This document shows positions 52,780 through 63,945 of a stretch of DNA of 64,000 nt, in pieces. The position numbers and the translations under genes were made by a program. How positions within the stretch are numbered: position 1 is the stretch's first letter; each line of letters opens with the position of its first letter. The stretch covers positions 118,712,858-118,776,857 of the forward strand of contig OZ023265.1 in the NCBI GenBank assembly GCA_964006375.1. Direction: 5' to 3'. Source of the stretch: Tillus elongatus (taxonomy: Eukaryota > Arthropoda > Insecta > Coleoptera > Cleridae). The notes beneath the pieces were generated by a model that searched no databases, was not told where the DNA came from, and worked only from the letters and a program-made list of their open reading frames with translations.

Positions 52780-53217
52780 ATGGGTTCTGAATATTATGAT
52801 TCCAAGTTCAACATAGGAACTAATAAGTCCCAAATTACCAAATTTCAAATGAAATTAAAGCCTAACACTGTTTTATTTGGTAACAAGAATGGTGCGCCTG
52901 CTTCTAAAAAGCTAAAATTATCAGAAAACAATTCCTTAAAACCAGTGAACTTTAACAACAAACCAAAATTAAGTATACGAGACCAGAAAAAGAGATTGCC
53001 AGTGTTTGGTGTGAGAGTGGAATTGTTAAGTCACATAAGAAGAAATAATACTTTAATTGTGTTGGGCGAAACTGGAAGCGGAAAGACGACCCAGATTCCA
53101 CAATATATTCATGCTGCTAGACTCCATAACGAAGGTTGTATCGCTGTGACTCAGCCGAGACGTGTAGCTGCGATTAGCATAGCTACAAGGGTTGCACAGG
53201 AATTAGGAGGAAGTGGG
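52780..53217 (+). CDS. DHX33: DHX33-like DEAH-box RNA helicase, exon 1
   Basis: This exon starts the gene for a nucleolar-type DEAH-box ATP-dependent RNA helicase, linked in animals to rRNA synthesis and translation initiation. It encodes 146 residues. The first ~65 are basic and unconserved (KKLKL could aid nuclear entry). Then come LPVFGVRVELLSHIRRN, motif I GETGSGKT (96-103) and motif Ia TQPRRVAA (124-131). The ATG at 52780 is chosen because the frame upstream has only a GTG and a noncanonical context. The donor GTAAGT follows at 53218, phase 0. DHX33 is preferred over other DEAH helicases from the CIAVTQPRRVAAISIATRVA block and the exon 2 match. Confidence 0.9.
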
Positions 53218-53805
53218 GTAAGTGTGTACTGTGACAGTTTTGTACAAAGTAGTTCTAATTAGTTTCTCAGTATTATGTATGTAACACACTGGAAATGCTC
53301 ATTAACATCCCAAATTGCATGTACAGATGCACAATTAAACAGGTAAACTGACAAACATTTAAAATGTTTTATCTTAGGTAGGTAAAGACAGACAGTGTGC
53401 TATGGGATTCGACATTTGATTGTATAAACAACTATTTAAGTATTTTAAGTTTACATGCCAGTATCAACTGGACAATCAGATAATGCTAATTGCCTGAATA
53501 CAGACGTAGAGATTATTTCTCTGGTTTCACAAATATTTGTTTTCTTCTCTGTAACCAAAAGATAGACACCTCAGAAATAAACAAAGAATCTGGTAGAATC
53601 AGAACGCAGAATTGAATGTGCTACAATGTGCACTGTTGCCAGATGAGTATTACCAAGGGCCATTTTAAATAAAGAAGGAAATCAAGGGGTGAACAAATGT
53701 TTTTATAATGTAAATCTATGATAATATGAGGTCATCTACATAAATCGATATTTGACATATTTTGCGGGAAGCAGTAGGAAAACGGAAATGTAAACAGTAA
53801 ATTTT

Positions 53806-53880
53806 GAGCCACGGTGGTCCAGTGGAAAATATGTGTGCCTCTGGACCCAAGGGTACTGGGTTCGATTCACAGGTTTTCCC
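53806..53880 (+). repeat. tRNA-like SINE head, left arm
   Basis: It has a box A-like TGGTCCAGTGG (53815-53825) and a box B GGTTCGATTC (53859-53868), the internal RNA polymerase III promoter pattern. It cannot fold into a good functional tRNA, and the following body has no CCA, so I read it as a SINE head. Confidence 0.65.
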
Positions 53881-55245
53881 CTGCCCCCTTTTCAGTAAAT
53901 CAGTAACATCAACAGAGGTTGTGCCATTGTGATTGAGCAAGGTAATCTGCACGTTCCGCCCTTCCCAGGGGGCTTAAAGCCGCCGGTCTCGTGCCCATGC
54001 GATCTTGGGCACGTTAAAGATCCAAATTTCCTGGACAGTGAGGTGAATGAATCCATTTAATAAAGTCAATGAAGCAATTTCCATTGCGAATTGCTGATGA
54101 TAAATACAACTGTATATGCTCTTTGCAGACAGTATCCAATATATTATCTTGGAAAGTTGAAATGTTTCATGGTAGTGAAGCAATTTCTACTGACAACTGT
54201 TGGTGATAAACATAATCGAGAAAATGGCTCAAAATAGGTTCCCTTCGAAGTGTTTGTTTATATTTTAGGTTCCAACGTTAAATGAGTATAAAAAAGTCAA
54301 TGAAGCAATTTTCATTGCGAATCGCTGATGATAAATGCAACTGTATATACTAATAGCAGACGGTATCCAATACATTATTTTGAAAAGTTGAAATGTTTCA
54401 TGGTAATGAAGCAATTTCTACTGACTACTGTCGATGATAAACACAACCGAGAAAATGGTTCAAAATAGGTTTCCCTTCGAAGGGTTTGTTTTTGTTTAAG
54501 ATGGAAGGAAGCATTTTGCATTTTCACCTGGCTAAATATAAAATATATTTAACATTTTCAAAGCAGTATACATGCAGGCATATATACACATTCTGAGACA
54601 TTAACTTTATTGGGTAAAGGTGGTGTGGAAACGGGTCAATACAATACATTACATTTTTATTTCTCATGAGCAATTTGCAACAAACATTGCTTCATTGACT
54701 TGTTATATGCCCATTCAAGGTTAAAATGTGGTTTTTAATTTATGAAGGCAAGTTAATGTCTCAGAATGTGTATATATGCCTGCATGTATACTGGTTTGAA
54801 AATGTTAAATATATTTCATATGTAGCCAGGTGAAAATGCAAAATGCGTTCCTCCATCTTAAACAAAAACAAACCCATGAAGGGACACCTATTTGGACCCA
54901 TTTTCTCGGTTATATTTATCATCGACAGTTGTCAGTAGAAATTGCTTTATTACCATGCAACATTTCAACTTGCCAAAATATATTGGATACTGTCTGCTAC
55001 GAGCATATACAGTTGTATTTATCATCGGCAATTCGCAATGGAAATTGCTTCATTGACTTTATTAAACTTGATTCATTCACCTCACTGTCCGGGAAATTTG
55101 AATCTTTAACATGCCCAACATCGCATCGGCACGGGACTGATGGCTTTACGCCCCCTGGGAAGGGCGGAAGGTGCAGATTACCTTGCTCAATCACAATGCC
55201 ACAACCTCTGTTAATGTTACTGATTTACTGAAAAGGGAGCAGAGG

Positions 55246-55318
55246 GGAAACCTGGGAATCGAACCAAGTACCCTTGGGTCCAGAGGCACACGTTTTTTCC
55301 ACTCTACCACCGTGGCTC
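55246..55318 (-). repeat. tRNA-like SINE head, right arm
   Basis: On the minus strand, GGTGGTAGAGTGG (box A) and GGTTCGATTCCC (box B) are better preserved than in the left arm. Same family as 53806-53880. Confidence 0.7.
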
Positions 55319-56568
55319 AAAATTTACTATTTGCATTTCCGTTTTCCTACTGCTTTCCGTAAAATATGTCAAATATCGATTTATGTAGATGACGTCATAT
55401 AATCATTTATTTACATTATAAAAACATTTGTTCATCCCTTGAGTTCCTTCTTTATTTAAAATGACACTTGGTAATATTCATCTGGCAACAGTGCACATCA
55501 TCAGGCGTTCAATTCTGTGTTCCGATTCTACCTGATTCTTTGCTTACTCCTGAGGTGTCTACAACACATCTTTACCCGGTTTTGCTTGACAGCATCATCG
55601 GCTAGGAGAAAACAAACATTTGTGAAGCCAGAGAAATAGTCCCTACATCTGTATTTAGTATGAAATGGTGTAAGGGCAACAACAATTTATTAAGCTAATT
55701 GCCGGACTTTGTCTTACCAAGCTTTTGCCTCATTGTGTGGCTACCTCTCTCTCTTATACTAAGACTATACTCACATGACATATGTGATACAATGCAGGCA
55801 TGAAGCATCAGGATACCATACCTGCTTAATTGTATATCCATAATAGCATGTGGTGCTATAATAGTATAACATGGGTTGCAACAACATTCAGTTCTTGAAC
55901 AAAGGTGTTCCCTCCATTTGTAAATCTTTTTAATTAATAGTAGCAGCTTTGGAAGTTTCTCATACAGTTTGAGTCAAATTAACAACTGGATTTTATGATA
56001 TATCTACTAAGTTGTTGGTTTAATTTACTCCTTAGTGAGCTGAACTTGGCTGGTAAAGCAATCTATAATATCAAATGGTATATTTGCAATTTGAGCAGGC
56101 AAATTGCACATTTCTATGGACACAGACAAGAAAAGAAAATTCATTCGATAATTCAAATAATTTGATTTCTCAAGTTCAAGGATTATAACTAAACACAGTG
56201 TTGCCACTACCTTTCTTACTCATTATCTGTTTTATTAAACAGAAGTAAACCATCCCCCATGTGTTGAGTCTATTCAATTTATATTTATCTTTTAAATACA
56301 CCCCTCTCCCATACCCCAAAGACTAGTGGTTTGCCTAATTAAAAAGCTAGAGGAAGGAAAAACCATGGGTATCATTTTTGCATCTAATATGTAAACTGCA
56401 TATTTATAGTTATTTTAATACATCTTACATAATATGTTTTATTTGCAACCCATAAAATAGAAGGATATAACATAACTATTGTTTTCTTATAAAATTTGAG
56501 TTAGGTAATATTTATTTTTATGTGTCTAATATTGTTAAATTTTTAATTTGTTTTGTTTTACTTTTTAG

Positions 56569-56811
56569 CAAGTAGGTGACACAGTTGGATATACTGTAAG
56601 ATTTGAAGATTGTACTTCAAAGGATACAAAAATAAAGTACATGACAGATGGAATGTTGCTTAGAGAGGCCATGTTTGACAGACTTCTAAAACAGTATACT
56701 GTTATTGTATTGGATGAAGCTCATGAGAGAACAGTGCAGACAGATATTTTATTTGGTATTGTGAAAAAAGCCCAGAAGATGAGAACTGAAAAAAATATGA
56801 TTCCATTGAAG
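56569..56811 (+). CDS. DHX33: DHX33-like helicase, exon 2
   Basis: The exon has 81 whole codons between TTTTTAG and [26 protein letters not shown] is followed by motif Ib TDGMLLREA (172-180) and motif II DEAH (195-198), which binds magnesium-[17 protein letters not shown] matches DHX33 closely. It keeps frame from exon 1. Confidence 0.93.
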
Positions 56812-56869
56812 GTATGATGTCTCTTGTTATTTCAAAGTATAATAGTAATGAATTAATATACTTAAAAGT

Positions 56870-58190
56870 CTGGACGTGGCAAGTGAGATATGGTAGTGAA
56901 TTTTCATCAAAATGTTTTAAATAGCAAATATGTGTTTTTTTTAAGAAAGCAGGCATCAATGCTTTTCCTTCTATACCTAAATTAGGATCTTCACTTCTAG
57001 CTCTGACCACAAACTATTCAATATGTTTTTGAAGGAGGAAAATATATAATTTTGAACAACATTTGTAATAAGTACATATGCTAGCAGAAATGGTGTGTAA
57101 AACCTCACAGGTTCTTTCTAAAATTGACCCTTTCTTGGAATATTTTAAAATAAAAGTTAAATCCTTACAACTTTAACTAGGATTGTACAGAAGGCCTGCA
57201 TATTTGCTTTGACTGATTCAAAATTTCTGAAGTTCTCAATAATTCGTTTAACTGTATGTTCTGGATGGTGTTGGTTTCAGTTTTTGTGGATATCTGTTCA
57301 CAAATATTTCACATGTTCTTGAAATAACTTTATTACATTGCCCAAAAATGATAAATAAATTCAAATAATCGCCATTTGTGTAATTTAAACGTCCTGGCAG
57401 GATTGTTTGATGCAATTAAAAAGCAAGTCACATTAATTTTAGAATCTGCCTGGTATTTGTATGGTAAACGTCATCGTGGCCAACTAAAGTAAAATCAAAT
57501 GGCCACTATTGTAATAGAAAAAAAAAAATTGCTAATATTTCAAAAAGTAACGTTTTTTTTAAAATAAACAACCTCTTACATTTTCCTAATTTTTAATGCG
57601 GAATAAGCCTAAGTTACCAAAAGAGGGGCTCTTCATTTGAAAGACTCAAGTTTCAGCATTTTTTCATCTTAATTTTGGTACTTGTTTTTTTAAACTCTAT
57701 CAATAAATTCAATAATTTCATTCAGACTGTTAGACTACGTCCTCATCTACAAGGAAAGCAATCCAAAGTAAATAATTGTCATGTGTATTAGAGAAAAATA
57801 TCAATGTGTTTCGGTCTGAATACGCCAATTCTGACATAAAAGTTCGGTTATCTCAAGAAGAAGACTTAGGTATATGACATTATTCACAAAAAAGTATTCA
57901 GAATTTATGCATAATCTGAAAATGTCATAATATAGTGGGTGTCCAATTTGAAATAAGGAATTTGACATCTACTTTCAGTATAACCAGCAATATCATTAGC
58001 CAGAAAATATTTTAGCGGAGTGTCCCCCAATTGCATTAGTACAGTACCAAATCTTGACATTTTTCCTAATGATAGTGTTCCCATAATCGATCGATGCAGT
58101 TACCGATGATTCACCCGGTATAATATGTTTGAACTACTGTGAATGTGAATATGTGAAAAATATACTATTTTTTATTTTTTTTATATTCTT
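56870..58190. other. DHX33 intron 2, no other gene
   Basis: Near 56872 is a copy of the CTGGACGTGGCAAGTGAGAT repeat start. The rest is AT-rich with no coding signal. Confidence 0.5.
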
Positions 58191-58203
58191 TTTTTTTTTC
58201 CAG

Positions 58204-58388
58204 ATAATTATAATGTCAGCCACAATGGATGTAGACCATTTTTCACAGTATTTTGATAACTGCAAGGTGATTTATCTGGAAGGTAGGACTTTTCCAGTAG
58301 ACATTTTCTACTCTAAAGTTCCACATGAAGATTACCAGACAGCATGTGTTGCAACATTTTTCAAAATCCATCGAGAAGCACCTGCAAA
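58204..58388 (+). CDS. DHX33: DHX33-like helicase, exon 3
   Basis: The exon starts after TTTTTTTTCCAG and reads IIIMSATMDVDHFSQYF with motif III SAT (232-234), then VIYLEGRTFPVDIFYSKVP and FFKIHREAPA. The donor GTATGT at 58389 leaves phase 2, so the next exon must supply one base of the split codon. The remaining two-thirds of the protein (RecA2, winged-helix and OB regions) is outside the window. Confidence 0.93.
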
Positions 58389-58532
58389 GTATGTATAATT
58401 ATGCAATCTTTTGAATCATTAAGCGAGTTGTCACCTAGCTTTTGCTTAAAATACCTTTAAATACAACAAAGAAAAAGCTTTGAAATGAGTACCTACAGAC
58501 AATTTCCTTAGATATGGTGTGTTCATGAAAAT

Positions 58533-59566
58533 TAGAGGTGTGCGAACCCATGTTTTGTTCGAACCGAACTATGAACGAACCTAAGCAAAAATGTTGCTTT
58601 GAACTTTCAAACCTCTGAAATAGTATGTCTAAGGTTCACAGTCGAACTTCGAACTTCTTGGAAATTCAAAATCGAACATCGAACTACCCAAAATTTTTCA
58701 GTGTTCATATACCATTTCCTTAAATACAAAATTTAGGAATATTGTAACATTTACAAAAAAGAAGGGTTCGACAAATTTGCAGGTTGATTGGGTGAAAATG
58801 CCTTCTGGTGCTGATCATTGTGGAGATGGGTCAACGTTAAATAAAAAACACAAAAACAAAAAAGATTTTAAACTTTGTTAGATTTCTAGATCTATAGATA
58901 AGCTCAATTATAAATATGTTGTTGTTTGGTATTGGCTAGGCAGTTTTAGCAAACAGATTGAGAGAGTTCAAAGTGAGCATGATAGGTATAAAATAACCAC
59001 TTACAAATTTGAACTGTCTCCTGATTGTGAATATTTAACTGTTTTGGCTCACTGTGAAATAAAGCATGTTGAAACCAGTGTTTTTCAAAGACAATCTACA
59101 ATTATCCTCAAATTCTGAAAATTTACGTTACCGATCGATCGCCTTCGAACACCGCCATCATAATGTTGTTACGGAAATAGGTGTTGGCAGGGTAGGATAT
59201 ACAAGAAAAATAATTATGTGATTGCTAAATGGCTCCATCGTGTCTCAATGTGTCCCATCTACTGTCAAAAATATGCATGAGTGAAATTTTCTGAAATTAC
59301 GCTATCGGCTCAATGAGATCGATAACGAGTTTAAAGCACCGCTACCGAGTTAAAGAGGCCGCAACTTCGCTACCTTTGGCAACATTCAATGCCTGTAAAG
59401 TTAAATTTCGAAGTATTTTTGAGCAACGAACTTCAAACTATTTTGAAGAATTAGATATTTCGAACTTCGAACTACTTCAACATCGCTTGTGTGAACATAT
59501 TTTTGAACAGAAGGTTCGGTTCGAGTTCGGGTTCGGTTCGGAATTTCGAAGCTTCACACACTTCTA
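58533..59566. mobile_element. 1,034-bp hAT-type nonautonomous element with perfect 8-bp TSD
   Basis: The ends are TAGAGGTGTGCGAA and the matching inverse TTCACACACTTCTA (12 of 14 agree). The 8-bp duplication ATGAAAAT is perfect (58525-58532, 59567-59574). The TAGAG start fits the hAT end pattern. Near both ends are runs of TTCGAA/GAACTTCGAAC-like subterminal motifs. No transposase frame is present. It sits in DHX33 intron 3. Confidence 0.9.
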
Positions 59567-59989
59567 ATGAAAATGTATAATCAGAGTGAGCTCTGTGACA
59601 GCATGTCTGTAAAATGCAACTTAAGAGTAAATAATCCCATCAAAATTATTTCATCTAAAAGTGTAGCCAAGTCTCGCGACTTCCACTATTAAAGCGTTAT
59701 GAGATTTCATGTAGAGCGAAGTCTATTTTTCATATGAACTCTAACACTTTACTTCTCAGATCACCCCAGGTCTCTGATTTTAGTTTAAAAAAAATTCTGA
59801 CTGACATTACGCACCATGATGATGGAATATGCTATTTACATTTCAATATTCAAATTTATTATTGAAGTACCTATTGTATACACATAAGGATACATTGAAT
59901 CTATTTATCTATATAAGAAACAAACATAATTATTAAAGATGGATGTGATTACTTTTCTGACTTCACAATTGTCGTTTAGAAAGTATGTG

Positions 59990-61600
59990 TTTCAGAGTGG
60001 CTTCAACATATCAGGTGAAAAATCGTCAGCAGTCATCTTCACCTGACAAAGAATCAAAGCCCTAAAAGACAACAGCACTACATTAATCTTAGCTCAACAG
60101 AACATACCTTTACAAAATACTGTCAAATATTTAGGGGTTGTAAGTACACTTGGAGAACCCAAATCACCACAACACATTTTAAAAGACCTGACGATCGTTT
60201 CACTAACCAAGTTAGCGTCATGAGAGGATGAAACATTCTAAATACTGAAAAAACTAACATTAACTTATATACCGGATCTTAGGTAAAGAGATCGAACTGA
60301 GGTGGGAAACTAGTAGCTGGCAAAATTCACAGTGTATTGTATTTTTATCGCCGGACAAGGTCTTTGCACTATCCCTACTACTTTATCTAAAAAGTGTCCA
60401 TCTGTAATAGTTTTGAGAAGGTTCAAAGACAGCTAAATTAATATAGATTCCTTTGGCGGCAATATCTGTATACTTATGTTATCTAGAATGTGTGTAAAAC
60501 GTGGGAAAGCCTAAACATACTCAAGTTCACAATGGGAAGAAACTCTGCTAGTAATCAGTGGAGAACAACCACTATGTGCTAGAAGGCAATATCTAGCAGG
60601 TAAATTCTATATTAAAAACCGATGTCCATCACTTGCAGAGATCTCTTTAGAAATAGAAAACAAATATCCAAGTCAATTAACAGAAAGTCAAATAAATGCC
60701 TTTTGGTTTGAATTTGAGACATTTCTTTGGAATTCACGGGCCATTTTGCCAACACTAACCGAAATCCCACATGTAAACCAGAGGATAATTCAAGATGTCC
60801 TAAACAACAACCCCAAAGCCTTACAACTTTTTACAGATTGTTCTCAAATTACGATAAAGTTGGTTATGCAATATACAACACTGCCTCCAAAACATCCTGT
60901 ATGGTAAAACTTCCTGATCATACAATAATTTTTACAGCGGAAGTAGCTGCTATTAGAAAAGCCTTGGAAATAGTAGAATCAGATAACTACACAAGTAGCA
61001 TTATAATATCTGACAGCTTAAGAACAATACAGAATTCCAGGAAACACATCCACAAAAATAAACTGGTTCGAGAAATTACCGAGAAGCAAATCTTACTAAA
61101 AGCGAATTATAAAAATGTAACCTTCCTCTGAACTTGAGGGCCATTCTGCTATTGAGGGAAACGAGGAGGCAGATAAAGCTGCCAAAAAACCACCATCGAA
61201 GAGAACTTCAAGCGATAACAAATACAACATACTTATACCTTATTGTTGAGCGAAGCTGTGCAGAAAAGTGGCAAATACAGTGGTCAAATTATATCAAGAA
61301 ATCTATGCAGTATGCATGGATCCAACCTGTGCTACCACAAAAACCTCTTGTAGAGTCGACTAGGTATTTATACAGAACAATGATTACAATAATCTTGGGG
61401 CATGGAAATCACAATAAACATCTTTACAAAACAAACAATCAAAGAAAACTCATTCTGCAGTTGTGATAATACGAGTGAAGGCGACCTGAACCACATATTT
61501 TTCTCTTGTAACAAATATTTACTGGCTAGGTTGATTTTCATAAATATTCTGCATAAAATTGTGCAATTTCCTCTAAACTTAGCTTCTCTATTTTAAATTA
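59990..61600 (+). mobile_element. I-like non-LTR fragment: RT thumb, RNase H, C-terminal zinc region
   Basis: The plus strand reads FNISGEKSSAVIFT and NTVKYLGV (RT thumb), then a gap of broken frames, then RNase H (60727-61131: DKVGYAIYNTA, LPDHTIIFTAEVAAIRKALE, IISDSLRTIQ), GHSAIEGNEEADKAAKK in the next frame near 61140, and a tail with SFCSCDNTSEGDLNHIFFSC. Its RNase H sequence differs from the 35-kb and 62-kb family. Many stops show it is dead. Confidence 0.8.
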
Positions 61601-61913
61601 TTACTCTTAAAGATTCGAAATTGATTAATCAAATACTTGTTTTTATTAAAGAAAGCAAAATAGATGGAGTTACTAAAAAATAAATAATAATATGTAAAAC
61701 TAAGACTTAGTATTGATATATTGTATATTATCAGATTTTAAATTTCATAAACATGTCCTAATGTCCGCTCTAACGTATTACCTGCCTATTGTCTTAATAA
61801 GTCAACGTGATGGATCCCATTGACATGAAGAAAAGTGTCCCTGTGTACATCCTTTTTAACATAATTTATAACATGTCATTAATCAAATAAAAGTATATTG
61901 GCCAAATGAGAAG

Positions 61914-62614
61914 TAGCCCACGGGTAAATTCCTGGCTGGTAAGTGATTGCAGAGACGAGCGACCTGGCCGGGCAGAATGAGGTCACCCTCATCTGGGTGT
62001 CGGGTCACTCGGAGGTCAAAGGCAATGAAGAAGCTGTCAGTTTTGCGAAGAGAGGGTCAGCAGAAGCATATATGGGACCAGAACCGGTTATGGGCTTGAC
62101 AAAGCGCACGGACAGGGGAGCCATTAAGTCATGGGTCAGAAACGAACACAATGTGTACTGGGCAGACTGTCCAGGGCTCAGACATGGGAAGTCAGTAATT
62201 GACGAACCCAGTTCAAAGAGAGCTGTGGAGCTGCTAAATCTTAGCAGAGAACAGCTCAGAAACATAAGAGGTCTGTTGACGGGACATATGGCCGTCAAGA
62301 AACACCTGCATAAAATGAGGCAGTTCCAGAGGAACCTCGCATGCAGACTCTGCGGCGAGGGGGAGGAATCAGCTCAGCACATCTTGTGAGAGTGTAAAGC
62401 TCTGGACCGCAAAAACCCACTGATCTACGGTTAGTCTAGGCCTGAGACAGAGCAATATAAAACTTCACCCTACCAATCGCTGTGCAGACTAGTCCAAGGC
62501 ACAGTTATTTTGGAATGGGTGGTGTACAAAAGACTAAGGGCATGCACAATAAGCACAATAAGGCTGCAGTGCTATCAGGGCGGCAAAGACGTGGACGAGC
62601 CCTGAGGGAGAAAA
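61914..62614 (+). mobile_element. 701-bp 5'-truncated I/LOA-type insertion, 10-bp TSD
   Basis: The perfect duplication AAATGAGAAG lies at 61904-61913 and 62615-62624. It has a longest frame at 61943-62389 that encodes the RNase H end (EVTLIWVSGHSEVKGNEE), then SWVRNEHNVYWADCPG, LLTGHMAVKKHLHKM, and the zinc-like CRLCGEGEESAQHI. The frame ends early at TGA. Its 3' end carries the family signature and an A tail. It matches 35127-35835 and begins at nearly the same point. Confidence 0.9.
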
Positions 62615-62639
62615 AAATGAGAAGATTCTCAAGGCCAAT

Positions 62640-63020
62640 CAAATCAAACCAACAAATAAATAAATAAAAGTAATTGATAGTAAAAATGTTATAAATAAAT
62701 ACGCTTAATTTATCGTTTAAGGTTTCTAGTTATTTGCAAACAAGTATCAAATATAACTTTAATTAATACTATTATTTTTAAATCATAAGACAAACCTAAC
62801 TAGCCCTGGCCTGCGAAGAAAATAAAATATTCATGATTCTGAACTGGCAATATGTCATTTAAGTCGGTTAATCTCTATACCTCACATTTAAAAATGAACA
62901 AAGAGAGACAATCAATAATCTGGTAAGGTATTGCTAAATAGACTGTGGCTAAATGAAGACATTCAAAGCCAACATAACATGGAAAAAAATGTTATCATTT
63001 CTGAACGTCACACCGTCTGG
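62640..63020. other. DHX33 intron 3, no gene seen
   Basis: AT-rich sequence with no repeat I can define. Confidence 0.45.
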
Positions 63021-63026
63021 GATTAC

Positions 63027-63353
63027 CATAATTAAACGTTGAATGTAGTTCACATAATGGCCGCCCTTCATCATGTTTGTTAAAATCGCCGATTTTTCGC
63101 ATTGATTTTTGTCGTTGAAGTCAATTTTTCTGGCATTATGCAGAAGTATTATTACACGTCCCCTAGCACAATGGATGAAGTTGTGACCTGTGAAAACCTT
63201 CATGTATAGTTTCGAGTTCAATTTTTTGAGAATTGTTCAAATTTTCCCCTGAGGATGACCTCTTTGAGTGTCGAAACGCGTCGGGAGTAAGAGAAATCTT
63301 AAGTAAATTTTGGTGTCTGGAGGAGAAGCTGCTACATTCAACGTTTAATTATG
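63027..63353. repeat. 327-bp unit with perfect 22-bp terminal inverted repeats
   Basis: 63027-63048 and 63332-63353 are perfect inverses (left end CATAATTAAACGTTGAATGT). Inside is a hammerhead-like stem-loop at 63246-63285. No TSD identified. Confidence 0.65.
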
Positions 63354-63459
63354 AAAAAAATGTTCGTTTTCTTCTATGTAACTGGTTTCGTCACTGTACG
63401 ACATCATCAAACAGTAGACTATTAAGCAAACCTAGCTTCTGTTTAATGATTTAAACACA

Positions 63460-63945
63460 ACCTTAAATACAACAAGGAAAACACTTGGAAACAGTGACAA
63501 GAAATTCTATAAGCACAGACAATTTCCTTAGGTATAGCGTTCATTAAAATTTATAATTTGGTGCTGTCTAATGATGCTGTAAAGCACCAAAACCGGTTAC
63601 AGAGAAGACAATAAACAACTGTGAAGCCAGAGAAGCAGTCTCTACATCCATATTTAGTATGGAACGGTTTTACCAAGTAAGGGCAACAACAATTCATGAA
63701 TGTAAGTATATTGTATATATATATGAATGTATATTGAGTTTATATAGGATCCTGGGATTTAATAACTTCTGTGCTGCGTAACGTCCAAGTCACAACATTT
63801 TTTTAAACTAAGATGTGGAGACTGGGAGGGATATGAGAATGAAAATGTTAGAGTTCGTAGGAGAAATATACTTGATCTTACATAAGATCTCATAACCTTT
63901 TAAAAGTGAAAGAGTTGTGAGGCTTTGCAGCATTCTTTACTTGAA
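63460..63945 (+). repeat. Dispersed repeat also present at 58440-58532, 55580-55690 and (inverted) 59650-59830
   Basis: It shares TTAAATACAACAA and CAGACAATTTCCTTAG with 58440-58532, the GTGAAGCCAGAGAA and AAGGGCAACAACAATT blocks with the right arm at 55612-55690, and its right part (63778-63945) is the inverse of 59650-59830 (TTTTTTAAACTAA, ATGTTAGAGTTC, AAGATCTCATAAC). Confidence 0.7.

Larger units (their letters stand above)
53493..55690. repeat. Inverted pair of about 1-kb repeats in DHX33 intron 1
   Basis: The left arm (about 53493-54590) and right arm (about 54545-55690) are inverted copies with moderate divergence (shared CAGACGTAGAGATTATTTCT-like, TCTACATAAATCGATATTTGA and AAGCAATTTCCATTGCGAAT blocks). 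Each contains a tRNA-like module. A further copy of the tail block (GTGAAGCCAGAGAARNAGTC) is at 63618-63700. Confidence 0.85.

Noticed and set aside
53806..55318. Functional tRNA genes
   Set aside because: Boxes A and B are present, but the sequences do not close an acceptor stem and lie in both arms of a repeat, so they are SINE heads.
61943..62389. A host RNase H-like gene
   Set aside because: The frame is inside a 701-bp insertion with a 10-bp TSD and an A tail, so it is a retrotransposon tail.
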